Below are positions 11,471-21,367 of a stretch of 64,000 bases of DNA, piece after piece; within the stretch, counting starts at the first letter, position 1; every line of letters begins with the position of its first letter. A program made the translations under genes and the position numbers. The notes beneath the pieces were generated by a model. It did no database searches, had not been told where the DNA came from, and saw only the letters and a program-made list of their open reading frames with translations. Origin of the DNA: Trinickia fusca (GTDB lineage: Bacteria; Pseudomonadota; Gammaproteobacteria; Burkholderiales; Burkholderiaceae); assembly GCF_003628145.1 (NCBI RefSeq), contig NZ_RBZV01000003.1, positions 248,001 to 312,000 of the forward strand. The letters are read 5' to 3'.

Positions 11471-13474
11471 TCAGGCGGCGGACATGCCGGCACGCCGGCT
11501 GCGCAGCAGACGCTCTTCCGCCACGGCCAGCGCCTCGGGCAAGCCGCGCAGCACGACGATGTCGGCCGCGCGCAGCTTGGTCTCGGGCACCGGCTGCATG
11601 CCGCGAATGCCGTGCCGCCGGATCGCCGTGACCTCGACGCCCAGCGTCGTGAGGCCCAGCTCTTCGAGCGTACGTCCGACCGCTTCGGCGTTGTCGTCGA
11701 CCGGCACCGATTGTAGCCGCACCTGCTCGTGCCCGTCGTCGTCGCTGAGATCGTCGGACCCGCGGAAGTATCCGCGCAACAAACTGTAGCGCGCATCGCG
11801 CATCTCCTCGACACGCCGCACGACGCGCCGCATCGGCACCCCCATCAGCACGAGGGTGTGCGACGCGAGCATGAGGCTGCCCTCGACGATCTCCGGGATC
11901 ACCTCGGTGGCCCCGGCCGCGAGCAGCTTCTCGAGATCGGCATCGTCGACCGTCCGCACGATCACGGGCAACGCCGGCTCGAGTTCGTGCACGTTGTGCA
12001 GCACGCGCAGCGCCGACGGCGTGTTCGCATACGTGATCGCGACGGCTCGCGCGCGATGGAGGCCGGCCGCCACGAGCGATTCGCGCCGCGCCGCATCGCC
12101 GAACACGACCGATTCGCCGGCCGCCGCGGCAGCGCTCACGCGATCGGGGTCGAGGTCGAGCGCGACGTACGAGAGCCCTTCGTGCTCGAGCATGCGAGCC
12201 AGGTTCTGCCCCGCGCGGCCATAACCGCAGATGATCACGTGCGCACTCTGACGCAGGCTCTGCGTCGCAATACGCGTCATTTGCAGGGACTGCAGCATCC
12301 ACTCGGTCGACGACAAGCGCAGCACGATGCGGTCGGCATTCTGGATCAACAACGGCGCCGCGAGCATCGACAGCAACATCGAGGCGAGAATCGCCTGCAG
12401 CAATGTGGCATCGACGAGATGCTTGTCGAGAATCAGATTGAGCAGCACGAAGCCGAACTCGCCGGCCTGCGCCAGGCCAAGCCCGGTACGCATCGCCACG
12501 CCGGGCGTCGCCCCGAACCCGCGCGCGAGGCCCGTGATCATGACGATCTTGAGCAGCACGGGCCCGAGCAGGAACGTGAGCACGAGCAGCGGATGCGCAA
12601 TCAGCACGCGCGGATCGAGCAGCATGCCCGTCGTGACGAAGAACAGCCCGAGCAGCACATCGCGAAACGGCTTGATGTCCTCTTCCACCTGATGGCGATA
12701 CGGCGTCTCGGCGATCAGCATGCCGGCAATGAAGGCACCGAGCGCGAGCGAGAGCCCGAACCGGTCGGTGATGAAGGCGGCGCCGAGCGTCACGAGCAGC
12801 AGGTTCAGCACGAACAGCTCTTGCGAGCGCCGCCGCGCGACGACGTTGAACCAGCGCGTCATGAAGCGCTGCCCGACGAACAGCAGCAGCGTCAGCGCAA
12901 CGACGATCTTCAGCGACGCCACGCCGAGCGTCATCGGCAGATCGTCCGTATTGCCGCCGAGCGCGGCGATCACGATCAACAGCGGCACCACCGCCAGGTC
13001 TTGAAACAGCAGCACACCGAAAATGTTGCGGCCATGTTCCGTTTCGATCTCGAGCCGCTCGGCCAGCATCTTGCTCACGATCGCGGTCGAGGACATCGCG
13101 AGCGCGCCGCCGAGCGCGACGCATCCTTGCCAGCTCACGTGCGCCCAGCGCTGCAGGACGAACCCGACGAGGACGGCGCTCGCCACCGTGCCGATCACCT
13201 GCAGCAGCCCGAGCCCGAACACGAGCGTCTTCATGGCACGCAGCTTCGCGAGCGAAAACTCGAGGCCGATCGAGAACATCAGGAACACGACGCCGAATTC
13301 GGCGAGATTCTGGGCGCGCTCGGTGTTGGGCGCGATGCCTAGCGCATGCGGGCCGACGATGATGCCGACGGTCAGATAGCCGAGCATCGGCGGCATATTC
13401 AGAAAGCGAAACAGCACGACGCCTGCCACTGACGCGAGCAGCAGAAAGAGCGTCATCTCGAGCGGAGATATCAC
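11471..13474 (-). CDS. Monovalent cation:proton antiporter-2 (KefB/YbaL-like)
   Basis: The product has an N-terminal Na+/H+-exchanger domain of about 12 helices (residues 5-385). A TrkA-N Rossmann domain follows ([12 protein letters not shown] near residue 414), then a TrkA-C domain at the end. This layout fits the CPA2 family of glutathione- or nucleotide-gated K+ efflux proteins. I choose the GTG at 13474 ([13 protein letters not shown]), with GAGG about 13 nt upstream, giving 667 residues. Upstream ATGs at 13537 and 13528 and a downstream ATG at 13459 are alternatives. Its start abuts the divergent kdsD promoter region. Confidence 0.88.
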   Translation of the reverse strand: MISPLEMTLFLLLASVAGVVLFRFLNMPPMLGYLTVGIIVGPHALGIAPNTERAQNLAEFGVVFLMFSIGLEFSLAKLRAMKTLVFGLGLLQVIGTVASAVLVGFVLQRWAHVSWQGCVALGGALAMSSTAIVSKMLAERLEIETEHGRNIFGVLLFQDLAVVPLLIVIAALGGNTDDLPMTLGVASLKIVVALTLLLFVGQRFMTRWFNVVARRRSQELFVLNLLLVTLGAAFITDRFGLSLALGAFIAGMLIAETPYRHQVEEDIKPFRDVLLGLFFVTTGMLLDPRVLIAHPLLVLTFLLGPVLLKIVMITGLARGFGATPGVAMRTGLGLAQAGEFGFVLLNLILDKHLVDATLLQAILASMLLSMLAAPLLIQNADRIVLRLSSTEWMLQSLQMTRIATQSLRQSAHVIICGYGRAGQNLARMLEHEGLSYVALDLDPDRVSAAAAAGESVVFGDAARRESLVAAGLHRARAVAITYANTPSALRVLHNVHELEPALPVIVRTVDDADLEKLLAAGATEVIPEIVEGSLMLASHTLVLMGVPMRRVVRRVEEMRDARYSLLRGYFRGSDDLSDDDGHEQVRLQSVPVDDNAEAVGRTLEELGLTTLGVEVTAIRRHGIRGMQPVPETKLRAADIVVLRGLPEALAVAEERLLRSRRAGMSAA

Positions 13475-13596
13475 GTGCGAAGCGTCCTCGTTCGTCAGCG
13501 GGATGCGCCGCCCAGGCAGGTCGCGCATCGTGGGCAAGAAGGGCCGGAAACCGGCCGTGCGGCTGGAGGGCAGCCGGGCGCGGCGAACAACGCCTT

Positions 13597-13605
13597 TGGT
13601 ATACT
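13597..13605 (+). promoter_or_regulatory. Extended -10 promoter of kdsD
   Basis: TGG followed by TATACT forms an extended -10 element. It would start transcription at about 13612-13613, the first base of the kdsD ATG, so the mRNA may have no leader. No good -35 is visible, which an extended -10 can tolerate. Confidence 0.55.
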
Positions 13606-13612
13606 TCCGGGC

Positions 13613-14596
13613 ATGATAGCGAAAATCAATGGTGACCGGGCGTTGGCGCTCGCCCGGGATGTGCTCGATATCGAAGCCGACGCAGTGCGCGGCCTTCGCG
13701 ACCAGATCGACGGTAGCTTCGTGAGCGCCGTCGATTTCCTTTTAAGTTGCCGCGGCCGCGTCGTCGTGTCGGGCATCGGCAAATCGGGCCACGTGGCGCG
13801 CAAGCTCGCAGCCACGCTGGCCAGCACCGGCACGCCCGCGTTCTTCGTGCACCCGGCCGAAGCGAGCCACGGCGACCTCGGCATGGTCACAGCTGACGAT
13901 GTGTTCGTCGCGCTGTCCAATTCGGGCGAATCGGAAGAGCTCGTCGCGATCCTGCCGATCGTGAAGCGGCTCGGCACGAAGCTGATCGCGATGACGGGGC
14001 GCCCCGAATCGACGCTCGCCAAGCTGGCCGACGTGCACCTGAATTCCAGCGTCGCGAAGGAAGCCTGCCCGCTCAATCTCGCGCCGACGGCCAGCACGAC
14101 GGCCGCGCTCGCGCTCGGCGATGCGCTCGCCGTGGCGGTGCTCGATGCGCGCGGCTTCGGCGCAGACGATTTCGCACGCTCGCACCCGGGCGGCGCGCTG
14201 GGCCGGCGTCTGCTGACCTACGTGCGCGACGTGATGCGCACGGGCGAGCAACTGCCGAAGGTGCCGTCGAGCGCCACCGTGCGCGACGCACTGTTCCAGC
14301 TGACGGCCAAGCGCATGGGCATGACGGCGATCGTCGGGTTTGACGATCGCGTCGAAGGCATCTTCACCGACGGCGACTTGCGCCGCGTGCTCGAACGCAC
14401 GGGCGACTTCCGCGATCTGCCGATCGCTGACGTGATGACGCGCGCGCCGCGCACGATCGCCCCCGATCATTTGGCCGTCGAGGCCGTCGAACTGATGGAG
14501 CGCTACCGCATCAATCAGATGCTCGTCATCGACGAGGCCGGCAAATTGATCGGAGCCCTGAACATGCACGACCTGTTCTCGAAGAAGGTGATCTGA
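13613..14596 (+). CDS. kdsD: D-arabinose 5-phosphate isomerase (KpsF/GutQ family)
   Basis: KdsD turns ribulose 5-phosphate into arabinose 5-phosphate, the first committed step to Kdo for LPS. The 327-residue protein has an N-terminal SIS sugar-isomerase domain (GIGKSGHVARKLAATLASTG near 56-75; SNSGESEEL near 100). A tandem CBS pair follows (about 205-325, with VMRTGEQLP and VMTRAPRTI). The start MIAKINGDRA at 13613 matches the family N-terminus; the frame further upstream is not conserved-looking. The stop overlaps the kdsC start by one base (TGATG). It leads the LPS-transport and sigma-54 cluster. Confidence 0.96.
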   Translation: MIAKINGDRALALARDVLDIEADAVRGLRDQIDGSFVSAVDFLLSCRGRVVVSGIGKSGHVARKLAATLASTGTPAFFVHPAEASHGDLGMVTADDVFVALSNSGESEELVAILPIVKRLGTKLIAMTGRPESTLAKLADVHLNSSVAKEACPLNLAPTASTTAALALGDALAVAVLDARGFGADDFARSHPGGALGRRLLTYVRDVMRTGEQLPKVPSSATVRDALFQLTAKRMGMTAIVGFDDRVEGIFTDGDLRRVLERTGDFRDLPIADVMTRAPRTIAPDHLAVEAVELMERYRINQMLVIDEAGKLIGALNMHDLFSKKVI

Positions 14597-15147
14597 TGGC
14601 TGCCGCTCCCTTGACCGCCTCCGAACGCGCGAGCCGCGTGAAGCTGATGATCTTCGATGTCGACGGCGTATTGACCGACGGCAGCCTGCTGTTCACGGCC
14701 GAAGGCGACCGCATGAAGTCGTTCAATTCCTTGGACGGCCACGGTTTGAAGCTGCTGCGCGAAGCCGGTGTCGAGACCGCGCTGATCACGGGCCGCCGTT
14801 CGGGCATCGTCGAGGCGCGCGCACAGGAATTGCGGATTCCTCACATTTATCAGGGTGTCGCGAACAAGGTCGACGCGCTGGCCACTCTGCTCACCGCGAC
14901 GGGCCTTGCGGCCGACGCGTGCGGCTACATGGGCGACGACTGGCCTGATCTGGCCGTGATGATGCGCTGCGGGTTCGCCGCGGCACCGGCCAACGCGCAC
15001 CCCGAAGTCATCGCGCGGGCGCATTGGGTGTCGGAAGCGCGCGGCGGACAGGGCGCCGTCCGCGAAGTCTGCGATGCGGTGCTGCGCGCCCAGCACCGCT
15101 ATGAGGCCCTGCTTGCGGCCGCATGCAGCGGAGCGCACGGCACATGA
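14596..15147 (+). CDS. kdsC: 3-deoxy-manno-octulosonate-8-phosphatase
   Basis: KdsC removes phosphate from Kdo-8-phosphate to give Kdo. The 183-residue protein is a HAD-family phosphatase without a large cap. Motif I IFDVDGVLTDG (residues 19-29) carries the nucleophile and acid Asp residues, motif II is ALITGRRS, and motif IV is YMGDDWPDL. It overlaps kdsD by one base and lptC by four bases (ATGA), indicating translational coupling in the kdsDC-lptCAB transcript. Confidence 0.97.
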   Translation: MAAAPLTASERASRVKLMIFDVDGVLTDGSLLFTAEGDRMKSFNSLDGHGLKLLREAGVETALITGRRSGIVEARAQELRIPHIYQGVANKVDALATLLTATGLAADACGYMGDDWPDLAVMMRCGFAAAPANAHPEVIARAHWVSEARGGQGAVREVCDAVLRAQHRYEALLAAACSGAHGT

Positions 15148-15743
15148 ACGCTTCCCGCGTCGCTTCGTTGCTCTCGCTGCTCGCGATGGCAGCCCTCGCC
15201 GGCGTCACCTACTGGCTGCTGCAGGCCACGCGGCCGCCCGACGACCGCGACCTCGAGCGTCCGAAGACGCATACGCCCGATTATTTCTCCGACAACTTGT
15301 CCGTCTCCGAGCTCGACAACTCGGGCATGACGCAGTACCGTCTGACGGCGAGCAAGCTCGTGCATTACGAGGACGACGAAAACAGCGACCTCACGCATCC
15401 GGCCATCCGCGCATTCCAGCCCGGCAAGCCGATCGTCACGGCCACGGGCGAGCGCGGCAAGGTCAACGCCGACGCCTCGATCGTCGACTTGTACGACAAT
15501 GCACGCATTCTGCGGGCGCCGGGCTACGGCGACCCTGAAATGCAAGCCGACTCGTCGCACTTTCGCGTGCTCGTCAACGACGACGTCATCCTGACCGAAA
15601 AGCCGGTTAAACTGCGGCGCGGCCTGTCGGTGATGACGGCAAGCGCCATGAACTACAACAACGTCACCCGGGTCATCCAGCTGTTCGGCAATGTGCGCGG
15701 CGCGATCGCGACATCCGACACTGGCGGCAGCTCGCAAAAGTAA
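15144..15743 (+). CDS. lptC: LPS export protein LptC
   Basis: LptC is the single-span inner-membrane link that passes LPS from the LptB2FG transporter to periplasmic LptA. The 199-residue product has one N-terminal helix (about residues 6-26) followed by a periplasmic beta-jellyroll region, the usual size and layout. The start at 15144 overlaps the kdsC stop as ATGA, with GGAG 10 nt upstream. A second ATG seven codons earlier is possible but less well placed. Confidence 0.94.
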   Translation: MNASRVASLLSLLAMAALAGVTYWLLQATRPPDDRDLERPKTHTPDYFSDNLSVSELDNSGMTQYRLTASKLVHYEDDENSDLTHPAIRAFQPGKPIVTATGERGKVNADASIVDLYDNARILRAPGYGDPEMQADSSHFRVLVNDDVILTEKPVKLRRGLSVMTASAMNYNNVTRVIQLFGNVRGAIATSDTGGSSQK

Positions 15744-15772
15744 CCCGGGCCATCCATTCGTAGCGTGACTGC

Positions 15773-16426
15773 ATGAACGTATCGTTCCTTTCCTTCGGGC
15801 CCAAGCACATGCGCGCCTGTCTGACGACTGCGCTGTTGGCCGGCGTGGCCGCGCTCGTCGCGCCGCTCGCGCATGCCGAGCGCGCCGACCGCGACAAACC
15901 GCTGAACGTCGAAGCGGACAACATGACGTACGATGACCTGAAGCAGGTCAACGTGTTCACAGGGCATGTCGTGGCGACGAAGGGCACGATCGTCATCAAG
16001 GCCGATCACGTCGAAGTGCGGCAGGATCCGCAAGGCTACCAATATGCGACCGGCACGATGGACAATCACGGCCTCGCCTACTTCCGCCAGAAGCGCGATG
16101 GCATCGACGAATACATCGAAGGCAACGCCGAGCGGATCGACTACGACGGCAAGCAGGACCTGACGACGCTGACGACGAACTCGACGGTGCGCCGCCTGCA
16201 AGGCCTCTCGACGTTGATGGATCAAGTGCACGGCAGCGTCATCACCTACGATGGCGAGAAAGACTTCTATACGGCGCGAGCCGGCAAGGATGTTGCAGGG
16301 CCCGGCAATCCCGGCGGCCGCGTGCGCGCCATGCTGGCCCCGCGCAGCGGCGGACCCGCCCCGCTGAGCGGCGGCCCGGCGACGCTCGCACCCGCCCCCC
16401 AGATCGAAGGAACGGTTCAGCCGTGA
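15773..16426 (+). CDS. lptA: LPS transport periplasmic protein LptA
   Basis: LptA polymerises into the periplasmic bridge that carries LPS to the outer membrane. The 217-residue product has a signal peptide ending near LAHAERAD (residues 33-40) and an OstA-like jellyroll domain ([14 protein letters not shown] through [12 protein letters not shown]). A Pro/Gly/Ala-rich tail ends the protein. An internal ATG at 15809 gives a shorter, equally plausible signal peptide. Its stop overlaps the lptB GTG start as GTGA. Confidence 0.94.
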   Translation: MNVSFLSFGPKHMRACLTTALLAGVAALVAPLAHAERADRDKPLNVEADNMTYDDLKQVNVFTGHVVATKGTIVIKADHVEVRQDPQGYQYATGTMDNHGLAYFRQKRDGIDEYIEGNAERIDYDGKQDLTTLTTNSTVRRLQGLSTLMDQVHGSVITYDGEKDFYTARAGKDVAGPGNPGGRVRAMLAPRSGGPAPLSGGPATLAPAPQIEGTVQP

Positions 16427-17229
16427 ATACCCTGTCCAGCACCGCGCCGGCCGACGAGGCCGACGTCAATCGCAAGAGCGTGCAAACCGCCAGCTCGCTC
16501 GTCGTACGCAACCTCAAGAAGCGCTATGGCTCGCGCACGGTCGTCAAGGACGTCTCGCTCGACGTGAAGAGCGGCGAGGTCGTGGGTCTGCTCGGCCCCA
16601 ACGGGGCAGGCAAGACCACTTCGTTCTACATGATCGTCGGCCTGGTGCCGCTCGATGCGGGCGAGATCGTGCTCGACGGCAAGTCGATCAGCCTGCTGCC
16701 GATCCACCGGCGCGCGTCGCTTGGCCTGTCGTATCTGCCGCAGGAAGCCTCGGTGTTTCGCAAGCTGACGGTGGAAGAAAACATTCGTGCCGTGCTCGAA
16801 CTGCAACACGACGAAGACGGCAAGCGCTTGTCGAAATCGGCTATCGAAGCGCGCACCGAGGCGCTGCTCGACGAGCTTCAGATCGGACATTTGCGCGAAA
16901 ACCCGGCGCTCTCGCTGTCGGGCGGCGAACGCCGACGCGTGGAAATCGCGCGCGCACTCGCAACGAATCCGAGCTTCATCCTGCTCGACGAGCCGTTTGC
17001 CGGTGTAGACCCGATCGCCGTGCTCGAAATTCAGAAGATCGTCAAATTCCTCAAGCAGCGCAACATCGGCGTACTGATCACCGATCACAACGTGCGTGAA
17101 ACGCTCGGCATCTGCGATCACGCCTACATCATCAGCGACGGCAGCGTGCTGGCGGCCGGTGCGCCGAGCGAAATCATCGAGAACGAAAGCGTGCGCCGCG
17201 TCTATCTCGGCGAGCATTTCCGCATGTGA
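16423..17229 (+). CDS. lptB: LPS export ABC transporter ATP-binding protein LptB
   Basis: LptB powers LPS extraction from the inner membrane with LptF and LptG, which are not in this window. The 268-residue protein shows Walker A GPNGAGKT near residue 59, Q-loop [13 protein letters not shown], signature LSGGERRR, Walker [14 protein letters not shown] and the switch His in [12 protein letters not shown] start overlaps the lptA stop by four bases. An extension of about 25 residues precedes the ABC fold, longer than in E. coli. Confidence 0.97.
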   Translation: MNTLSSTAPADEADVNRKSVQTASSLVVRNLKKRYGSRTVVKDVSLDVKSGEVVGLLGPNGAGKTTSFYMIVGLVPLDAGEIVLDGKSISLLPIHRRASLGLSYLPQEASVFRKLTVEENIRAVLELQHDEDGKRLSKSAIEARTEALLDELQIGHLRENPALSLSGGERRRVEIARALATNPSFILLDEPFAGVDPIAVLEIQKIVKFLKQRNIGVLITDHNVRETLGICDHAYIISDGSVLAAGAPSEIIENESVRRVYLGEHFRM

Positions 17230-17328
17230 CGCACGGCGCGTCTAAACGCCTGATCAGCAATTTTTACGCAATTCGCGCGCAGTTCGCGCGCACTTTCCCT
17301 ATTCTCCCGGCCCTCCTCGGCCGCCTAA

Positions 17329-17358
17329 CGAAACCTCACGGCTCTCCACGAGGTTTCG
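17329..17358. other. Nine-bp stem-loop between lptB and rpoN
   Basis: CGAAACCTC (17329-17337) pairs perfectly with GAGGTTTCG (17350-17358) over a 12-nt loop. No T run follows on either strand, so it is more likely an mRNA processing, attenuating or protein-binding structure than a simple intrinsic terminator. Confidence 0.5.
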
Positions 17359-17376
17359 CCTACGTGGCAAAGTCTC

Positions 17377-17382
17377 TACAAT
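17377..17382 (+). promoter_or_regulatory. Candidate -10 of rpoN
   Basis: TACAAT lies 14 bp before the rpoN ATG, so a transcript from it would have a very short leader. The matching -35 region (about 17354-17359) is weak. rpoN may also be read from the upstream lpt transcript. Confidence 0.4.
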
Positions 17383-17396
17383 GAAAGACACTTGCC

Positions 17397-18902
17397 ATGA
17401 AAGCCAGCCTCCAACTCCGCCTATCGCAGCACCTTGCGCTGACACCGCAACTACAGCAGTCGATCCGGCTGCTGCAGTTGTCTACGCTCGAACTTCAGCA
17501 GGAAGTCGCGATGGCCGTCTCGCAAAATCCGCTGCTCGAAAGCGAAGACGAATGGATCGCGAGCCCGCTGCGCGTGGCGGCCGACGGCTCGGTCATCGCA
17601 CAAACGCCGAGCCCCACCGTGCCCGAGCCCATGAGCGGCGCGCCGAGCGCGCAATCGTCCGAGCGCACGGATAGTAGCGACAATTCAGGCAGCGACGAAT
17701 ACAACGGTATCAGCAGCGCAGACAGCGGCGATGCCTCGCAGTGGAATCTCGACGATTACGGCCGCTCGTCGGGCGCGTCGGACGATGACGATCTGCCACC
17801 GCTGCAAATCCACGAATCCACCACGACACTGCGCGACCATCTGGCGGCCCAGTTGCGCGTGACGCAGGCAAGCCCGCGCGATCGCGCACTGATCACGTTC
17901 CTGATCGAATCGCTCGACGACGACGGCTATCTCACTGCGTCACTCGACGAAGTGCTCGCCGACCTGCCCGAAGAACTCGAAGTCGACCTCGACGAACTCA
18001 ACGCGGCGCTTGCGCTGCTGCACAGCTTCGATCCGGCGGGCGTCGGCGCGCGTTCGGCTGCGGAGTGCCTGCGGCTGCAATTGGTGCGGCTCGACGATTC
18101 GCCCACGCGCAAGCTCGCGCTCGAAATCGTCGCGCATCATCTCGAGTTGCTCGCGGCGCGCGACTTCACGCGTCTGCGCAAACAGCTAAAGGCCAGCGAC
18201 GACGCGCTACGCGATGCACATGCGCTGATCCGCTCGCTCGAACCGTTCCCGGGCGCGGCCTACGGCAAGGCGGAAGCGGACTATGTCGTGCCCGACATCA
18301 TCGTCAGGAAAACGGCGCAGGGATGGCACGCCGAACTGAATCCCGAGGTGGTGCCGCGCCTGCGGATCAACCATCTGTACGCGAACATCCTGCGCAACAA
18401 CCGCGGCGATCCGGGCAGCGGCTCCTTGCGTCAGCAATTGCAGGAGGCGCGCTGGCTCATCAAGAACATTCAGCAGCGCTTCGAGACGATCCTGCGTGTC
18501 GCGCAGGCGATTGTCGAGCGTCAAAAGAACTTCTTCGCTCACGGCGAAATCGCCATGCGCCCCTTGGTTTTGCGAGAAATTGCTGATACGCTGGGCTTGC
18601 ACGAATCGACGGTTTCGCGCGTGACGACCGGCAAGTACATGCTCACTCCGTATGGAACGCTTGAATTCAAGTACTTCTTTGGTTCGCACGTGTCGACCGA
18701 TACGGGTGGCGCGGCCTCGTCAACGGCTATTCGCGCGCTCATCAAGCAACTGATAGGAGCAGAAGACTCAAAGACGCCTCTTTCAGACAGCCGCATAGCC
18801 GAACTGCTGGCGGAACAAGGATTCGTGGTCGCACGCCGGACAGTCGCGAAGTACCGCGAAGCCCTCAAGATCCCCGCAGTGAATTTGCGTAAGTCTTTGT
18901 AG
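17397..18902 (+). CDS. rpoN: RNA polymerase sigma-54 factor
   Basis: Sigma-54 directs RNA polymerase to -24/-12 promoters that need enhancer-binding ATPases. The 501-residue protein has the glutamine- and leucine-rich activator-interacting region I ([21 protein letters not shown], residues 5-25). An acidic region II of about residues 50-145 follows, then the core-binding domain. The helix-turn-helix is [15 protein letters not shown], and the RpoN box is [15 protein letters not shown] near the end. It sits in the conserved order lptB-rpoN-hpf-ptsN, which ties it to the nitrogen-PTS branch. Confidence 0.98.
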   Translation: MKASLQLRLSQHLALTPQLQQSIRLLQLSTLELQQEVAMAVSQNPLLESEDEWIASPLRVAADGSVIAQTPSPTVPEPMSGAPSAQSSERTDSSDNSGSDEYNGISSADSGDASQWNLDDYGRSSGASDDDDLPPLQIHESTTTLRDHLAAQLRVTQASPRDRALITFLIESLDDDGYLTASLDEVLADLPEELEVDLDELNAALALLHSFDPAGVGARSAAECLRLQLVRLDDSPTRKLALEIVAHHLELLAARDFTRLRKQLKASDDALRDAHALIRSLEPFPGAAYGKAEADYVVPDIIVRKTAQGWHAELNPEVVPRLRINHLYANILRNNRGDPGSGSLRQQLQEARWLIKNIQQRFETILRVAQAIVERQKNFFAHGEIAMRPLVLREIADTLGLHESTVSRVTTGKYMLTPYGTLEFKYFFGSHVSTDTGGAASSTAIRALIKQLIGAEDSKTPLSDSRIAELLAEQGFVVARRTVAKYREALKIPAVNLRKSL

Positions 18903-19074
18903 CTCACCGCATTTTTGCGGGGAGCATTTTCCGGCCGCGACGCTGTTCACGCTATGGCCGGCCGATACGACCCGCCGCTCGTCAGTCACGCGGGGTGATT
19001 GATCCGAGCGGGCCGCTCCCGACCGGCATAGCCGCACCGAATGGTGTCAGGCGGCCATTCGTTTGGAGAGCACT

Positions 19075-19437
19075 ATGAATCTGAAGATCAGTGGACACCA
19101 TCTCGAAGTCACGCCAGCGTTGCGAGAATACGTGATCACCAAGCTCGACAAAGTGCTAAGACACTTCGACCAGGTGATCGACGGCAATGTGGTCCTCTCG
19201 GTCGACAATCAGAAGGAAAAGGATAAGCGTCAAAAGGTTGAAATCAATCTTCACCTAAAGGGCAAAGACATCTTCATCGAAAGTGCCAACGGCGACCTCT
19301 ACGCCGCGATCGACCTCATGGTCGACCGTCTCGATCGACAAGTAGTGCGCCACAAGAGCCGCATTCAAGAACATCAGCACGAGGCGATCAAACATCACGA
19401 GGTCCCGCTGGGCGAACTGCCGCAGCAAGAAGCTTGA
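19075..19437 (+). CDS. hpf: Ribosome hibernation promoting factor (sigma-54 modulation protein)
   Basis: HPF binds the 30S A and P sites and drives 100S dimer formation in stationary phase. The 120-residue product begins [20 protein letters not shown] and has the RaiA/HPF beta-alpha-beta fold. Its length is close to short HPF, with a modest His/Glu-rich tail. The ATG at 19075 has GGAGAG just upstream; a TTG at 19063 is inside that site. It lies between rpoN and ptsN, as in most proteobacteria. Confidence 0.95.
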   Translation: MNLKISGHHLEVTPALREYVITKLDKVLRHFDQVIDGNVVLSVDNQKEKDKRQKVEINLHLKGKDIFIESANGDLYAAIDLMVDRLDRQVVRHKSRIQEHQHEAIKHHEVPLGELPQQEA

Positions 19438-19471
19438 GACGACCGGCGCGCTTCGCGCCGTCACCCCGCAA

Positions 19472-19499
19472 AACCGCCCGGCCATCCGGGCGGTTTTTT
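19472..19499 (+). terminator. Intrinsic terminator after hpf
   Basis: ACCGCCCGG and CCGGGCGGT form a perfect GC-rich stem with a 4-nt loop (GCCA-like), followed by six T residues. It separates the rpoN-hpf transcript from ptsN. Confidence 0.92.
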
Positions 19500-19737
19500 A
19501 TGAGACGTCGCAGTGCAAACGCCTTGCTTGCGTACACAACGACACACAACAATCCGTATTTGCACATTGGCGCGGCGCACCATCATGCTTGGCCTGTTCT
19601 ATAATGTGCCGGTTATTGAAGGGGCAGCCGGCCGAACGCCAGACGGCCCGGATTCACCGATCCGGCGAGCACGGCCGAGAATGGACAACCAGCCAGTTGC
19701 CACGGGGAGCGCCCAGGCGACGCGTTAGCCTGCCAAC
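19500..19737 (+). promoter_or_regulatory. ptsN promoter and long leader
   Basis: A consensus TATAAT at 19600-19605 is the best -10. No convincing -35 pairs with it. The predicted leader of about 125 nt to the ptsN ATG is GC-rich and contains several short inverted repeats. No gene is supported in it. No Shine-Dalgarno is visible just before the ptsN start. Confidence 0.5.
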
Positions 19738-20193
19738 ATGAATCGTTTAGCCAAATTCCTTCCTCTCGAGAACGTCGTAGTCGGCCTTTCCGTCACCAGC
19801 AAGAAGCGCGTGTTCGAGCAAGCAGGCCTGATTTTCGAAAATCAGAACGGAATCGCCCGTAGCACAGTCACTGACAACCTGTTCGCGCGCGAACGTCTCG
19901 GCTCGACCGGGCTCGGCGAAGGCGTCGCGATTCCGCACGGCCGGATCAAAGGGCTCAAGCAGCCGCTGGCCGCATTCGTGCGCCTCGATCAGCCAATTGC
20001 GTTCGAATCGCCGGACGGCAAGCCCGTCTCGCTGCTGATCTTCCTGCTGGTGCCGGAACAGGCAACCCAGCAGCACCTCGAAATTCTTTCGGAGATCGCG
20101 CAATTGCTGTCCGATCGCGACGCGCGCGAACGTCTCCACACCGAACCGAGCCGCGAAGAGTTGCATCAATTGCTGACCCAGTGGCACGCTTGA
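19738..20193 (+). CDS. ptsN: Nitrogen-PTS EIIA protein
   Basis: EIIA-Ntr is the terminal phosphoacceptor of the regulatory nitrogen PTS and controls potassium transport, sigma factors and metabolism by its phosphorylation state. The 151-residue protein shows the phosphorylated His67 in GVAIPHGRIKG. The usual helical C-terminus HLEILSEIAQLLSDRDARERL is present. It precedes hprK, so a kinase/phosphatase acting on HPr lies next to the PTS acceptor. The HPr and EI proteins of this branch are not in the immediate cluster. Confidence 0.96.
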   Translation: MNRLAKFLPLENVVVGLSVTSKKRVFEQAGLIFENQNGIARSTVTDNLFARERLGSTGLGEGVAIPHGRIKGLKQPLAAFVRLDQPIAFESPDGKPVSLLIFLLVPEQATQQHLEILSEIAQLLSDRDARERLHTEPSREELHQLLTQWHA

Positions 20194-20306
20194 GACTGCC
20201 GCGTCTTGCCATGTGAGGCGCCCGGCGCCGCGCGCATGCCGAACGCGGCCCGGTGACGCGCGCGTCTTGCGCGCGCGAGGCACGGTCAACCAGGAGCCAC
20301 GGATTC

Positions 20307-21275
20307 ATGGATACGTCCAGCATCAACGCCCAAAGCATCTTCGACGACAACGCCGCCGCGCTCAAGCTGAGCTGGCTGACGGGGCATGAAGGCTGGGAAC
20401 GCGGGTTTTCGGCCGAAACGGTCGCCAATGCCACGTCGAGCGCCGACCTCGTCGGCCACCTGAACCTCATTCACCCGAACCGGATCCAGGTGCTCGGCGA
20501 CGCCGAAGTCAACTACTACCAGCGTCAGACCGACGGAGACCGCTCGCGCCACATGGCCGAGCTGATCGCGCTCGAGCCGCCGTTTCTCGTCGTCGCGGGC
20601 GGCGTCGCGGCGCCGCCCGAGCTCGTGCTGCGCTGTACGCGCTCGTCGACGCCGCTGTTCACGACGCCGATGTCGGCAGCCAGCGTCATCGACAATCTGC
20701 GGCTCTACATGTCGCGCATCCTCGCGCCGCGCGCGACGCTGCACGGCGTGTTCCTCGACATCCTCGGCATGGGCGTGCTGCTGACCGGCGACTCCGGTCT
20801 CGGCAAGAGCGAGCTCGGCCTCGAGCTCATCAGCCGCGGGCACGGACTCGTTGCCGACGATGCCGTCGATTTCGTGCGACTTGGCCCCGATTTCGTCGAA
20901 GGACGCTGCCCGCCACTGCTGCAAAACCTGCTCGAAGTGCGCGGCCTGGGCCTGCTCGACATCAAGACGATCTTCGGTGAGACGGCCGTGCGCCGCAAGA
21001 TGAAGCTCAAGCTCATCGTGCAACTGGTGCGCCGCCCTGACGGCGAGTTCCAGCGGCTGCCGCTCGAGAGCCAGACCGTCGACGTGCTGGGCCTGCCGAT
21101 CAGCAAGGTGACGATCCAAGTGGCGGCGGGCCGCAACCTGGCCGTGCTCGTCGAAGCCGCCGTGCGCAACACGATCCTGCAGTTGCGCGGCATCGACACG
21201 CTGCGCGACTTCATGGACCGCCAGCGGCTCGCGATGCAGGATCCCGATAGCCAATTGCCGGGCAAGCTGATGTAA
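20307..21275 (+). CDS. hprK: HPr kinase/phosphorylase
   Basis: HprK phosphorylates and dephosphorylates HPr on serine, linking carbon and PTS state. The 322-residue product has an N-terminal MurF-like domain (about 1-130) and a C-terminal kinase domain. Its Walker A is GDSGLGKS at residues 161-168, preceded by His146 in [12 protein letters not shown]. The HprK signature [11 protein letters not shown] is near residue 210. AGGAG lies 10 nt before the ATG at 20307; the longer frame upstream is not family-like. Confidence 0.96.
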   Translation: MDTSSINAQSIFDDNAAALKLSWLTGHEGWERGFSAETVANATSSADLVGHLNLIHPNRIQVLGDAEVNYYQRQTDGDRSRHMAELIALEPPFLVVAGGVAAPPELVLRCTRSSTPLFTTPMSAASVIDNLRLYMSRILAPRATLHGVFLDILGMGVLLTGDSGLGKSELGLELISRGHGLVADDAVDFVRLGPDFVEGRCPPLLQNLLEVRGLGLLDIKTIFGETAVRRKMKLKLIVQLVRRPDGEFQRLPLESQTVDVLGLPISKVTIQVAAGRNLAVLVEAAVRNTILQLRGIDTLRDFMDRQRLAMQDPDSQLPGKLM

Positions 21276-21337
21276 CGTATGCGGTGGCGCGTCGCGCACC
21301 GCGCGCTTCTCTGGCGCGAACGGCGCCTGAGGCCAAG

Positions 21338-21346
21338 TGCTATGAT
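21338..21346 (+). promoter_or_regulatory. Extended -10 promoter of rapZ
   Basis: TGC followed by TATGAT gives an extended -10 with a start point near 21353 and a leader of about 15 nt to rapZ. This suggests rapZ is not solely read through from hprK. Confidence 0.5.
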
Positions 21347-21367
21347 GAAACGAACGGGTCTTTCTCC

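Noticed and set aside
11436-13124. 562-codon minus-strand frame in another register of the antiporter gene
   Set aside because: Out-of-frame reading of the same gene, almost entirely Arg, Ala and Asp.
11729-13342. 537-codon plus-strand frame opposite the K+/H+ antiporter
   Set aside because: Antisense shadow, Arg/His/Glu-rich, no ribosome-binding site or motif.
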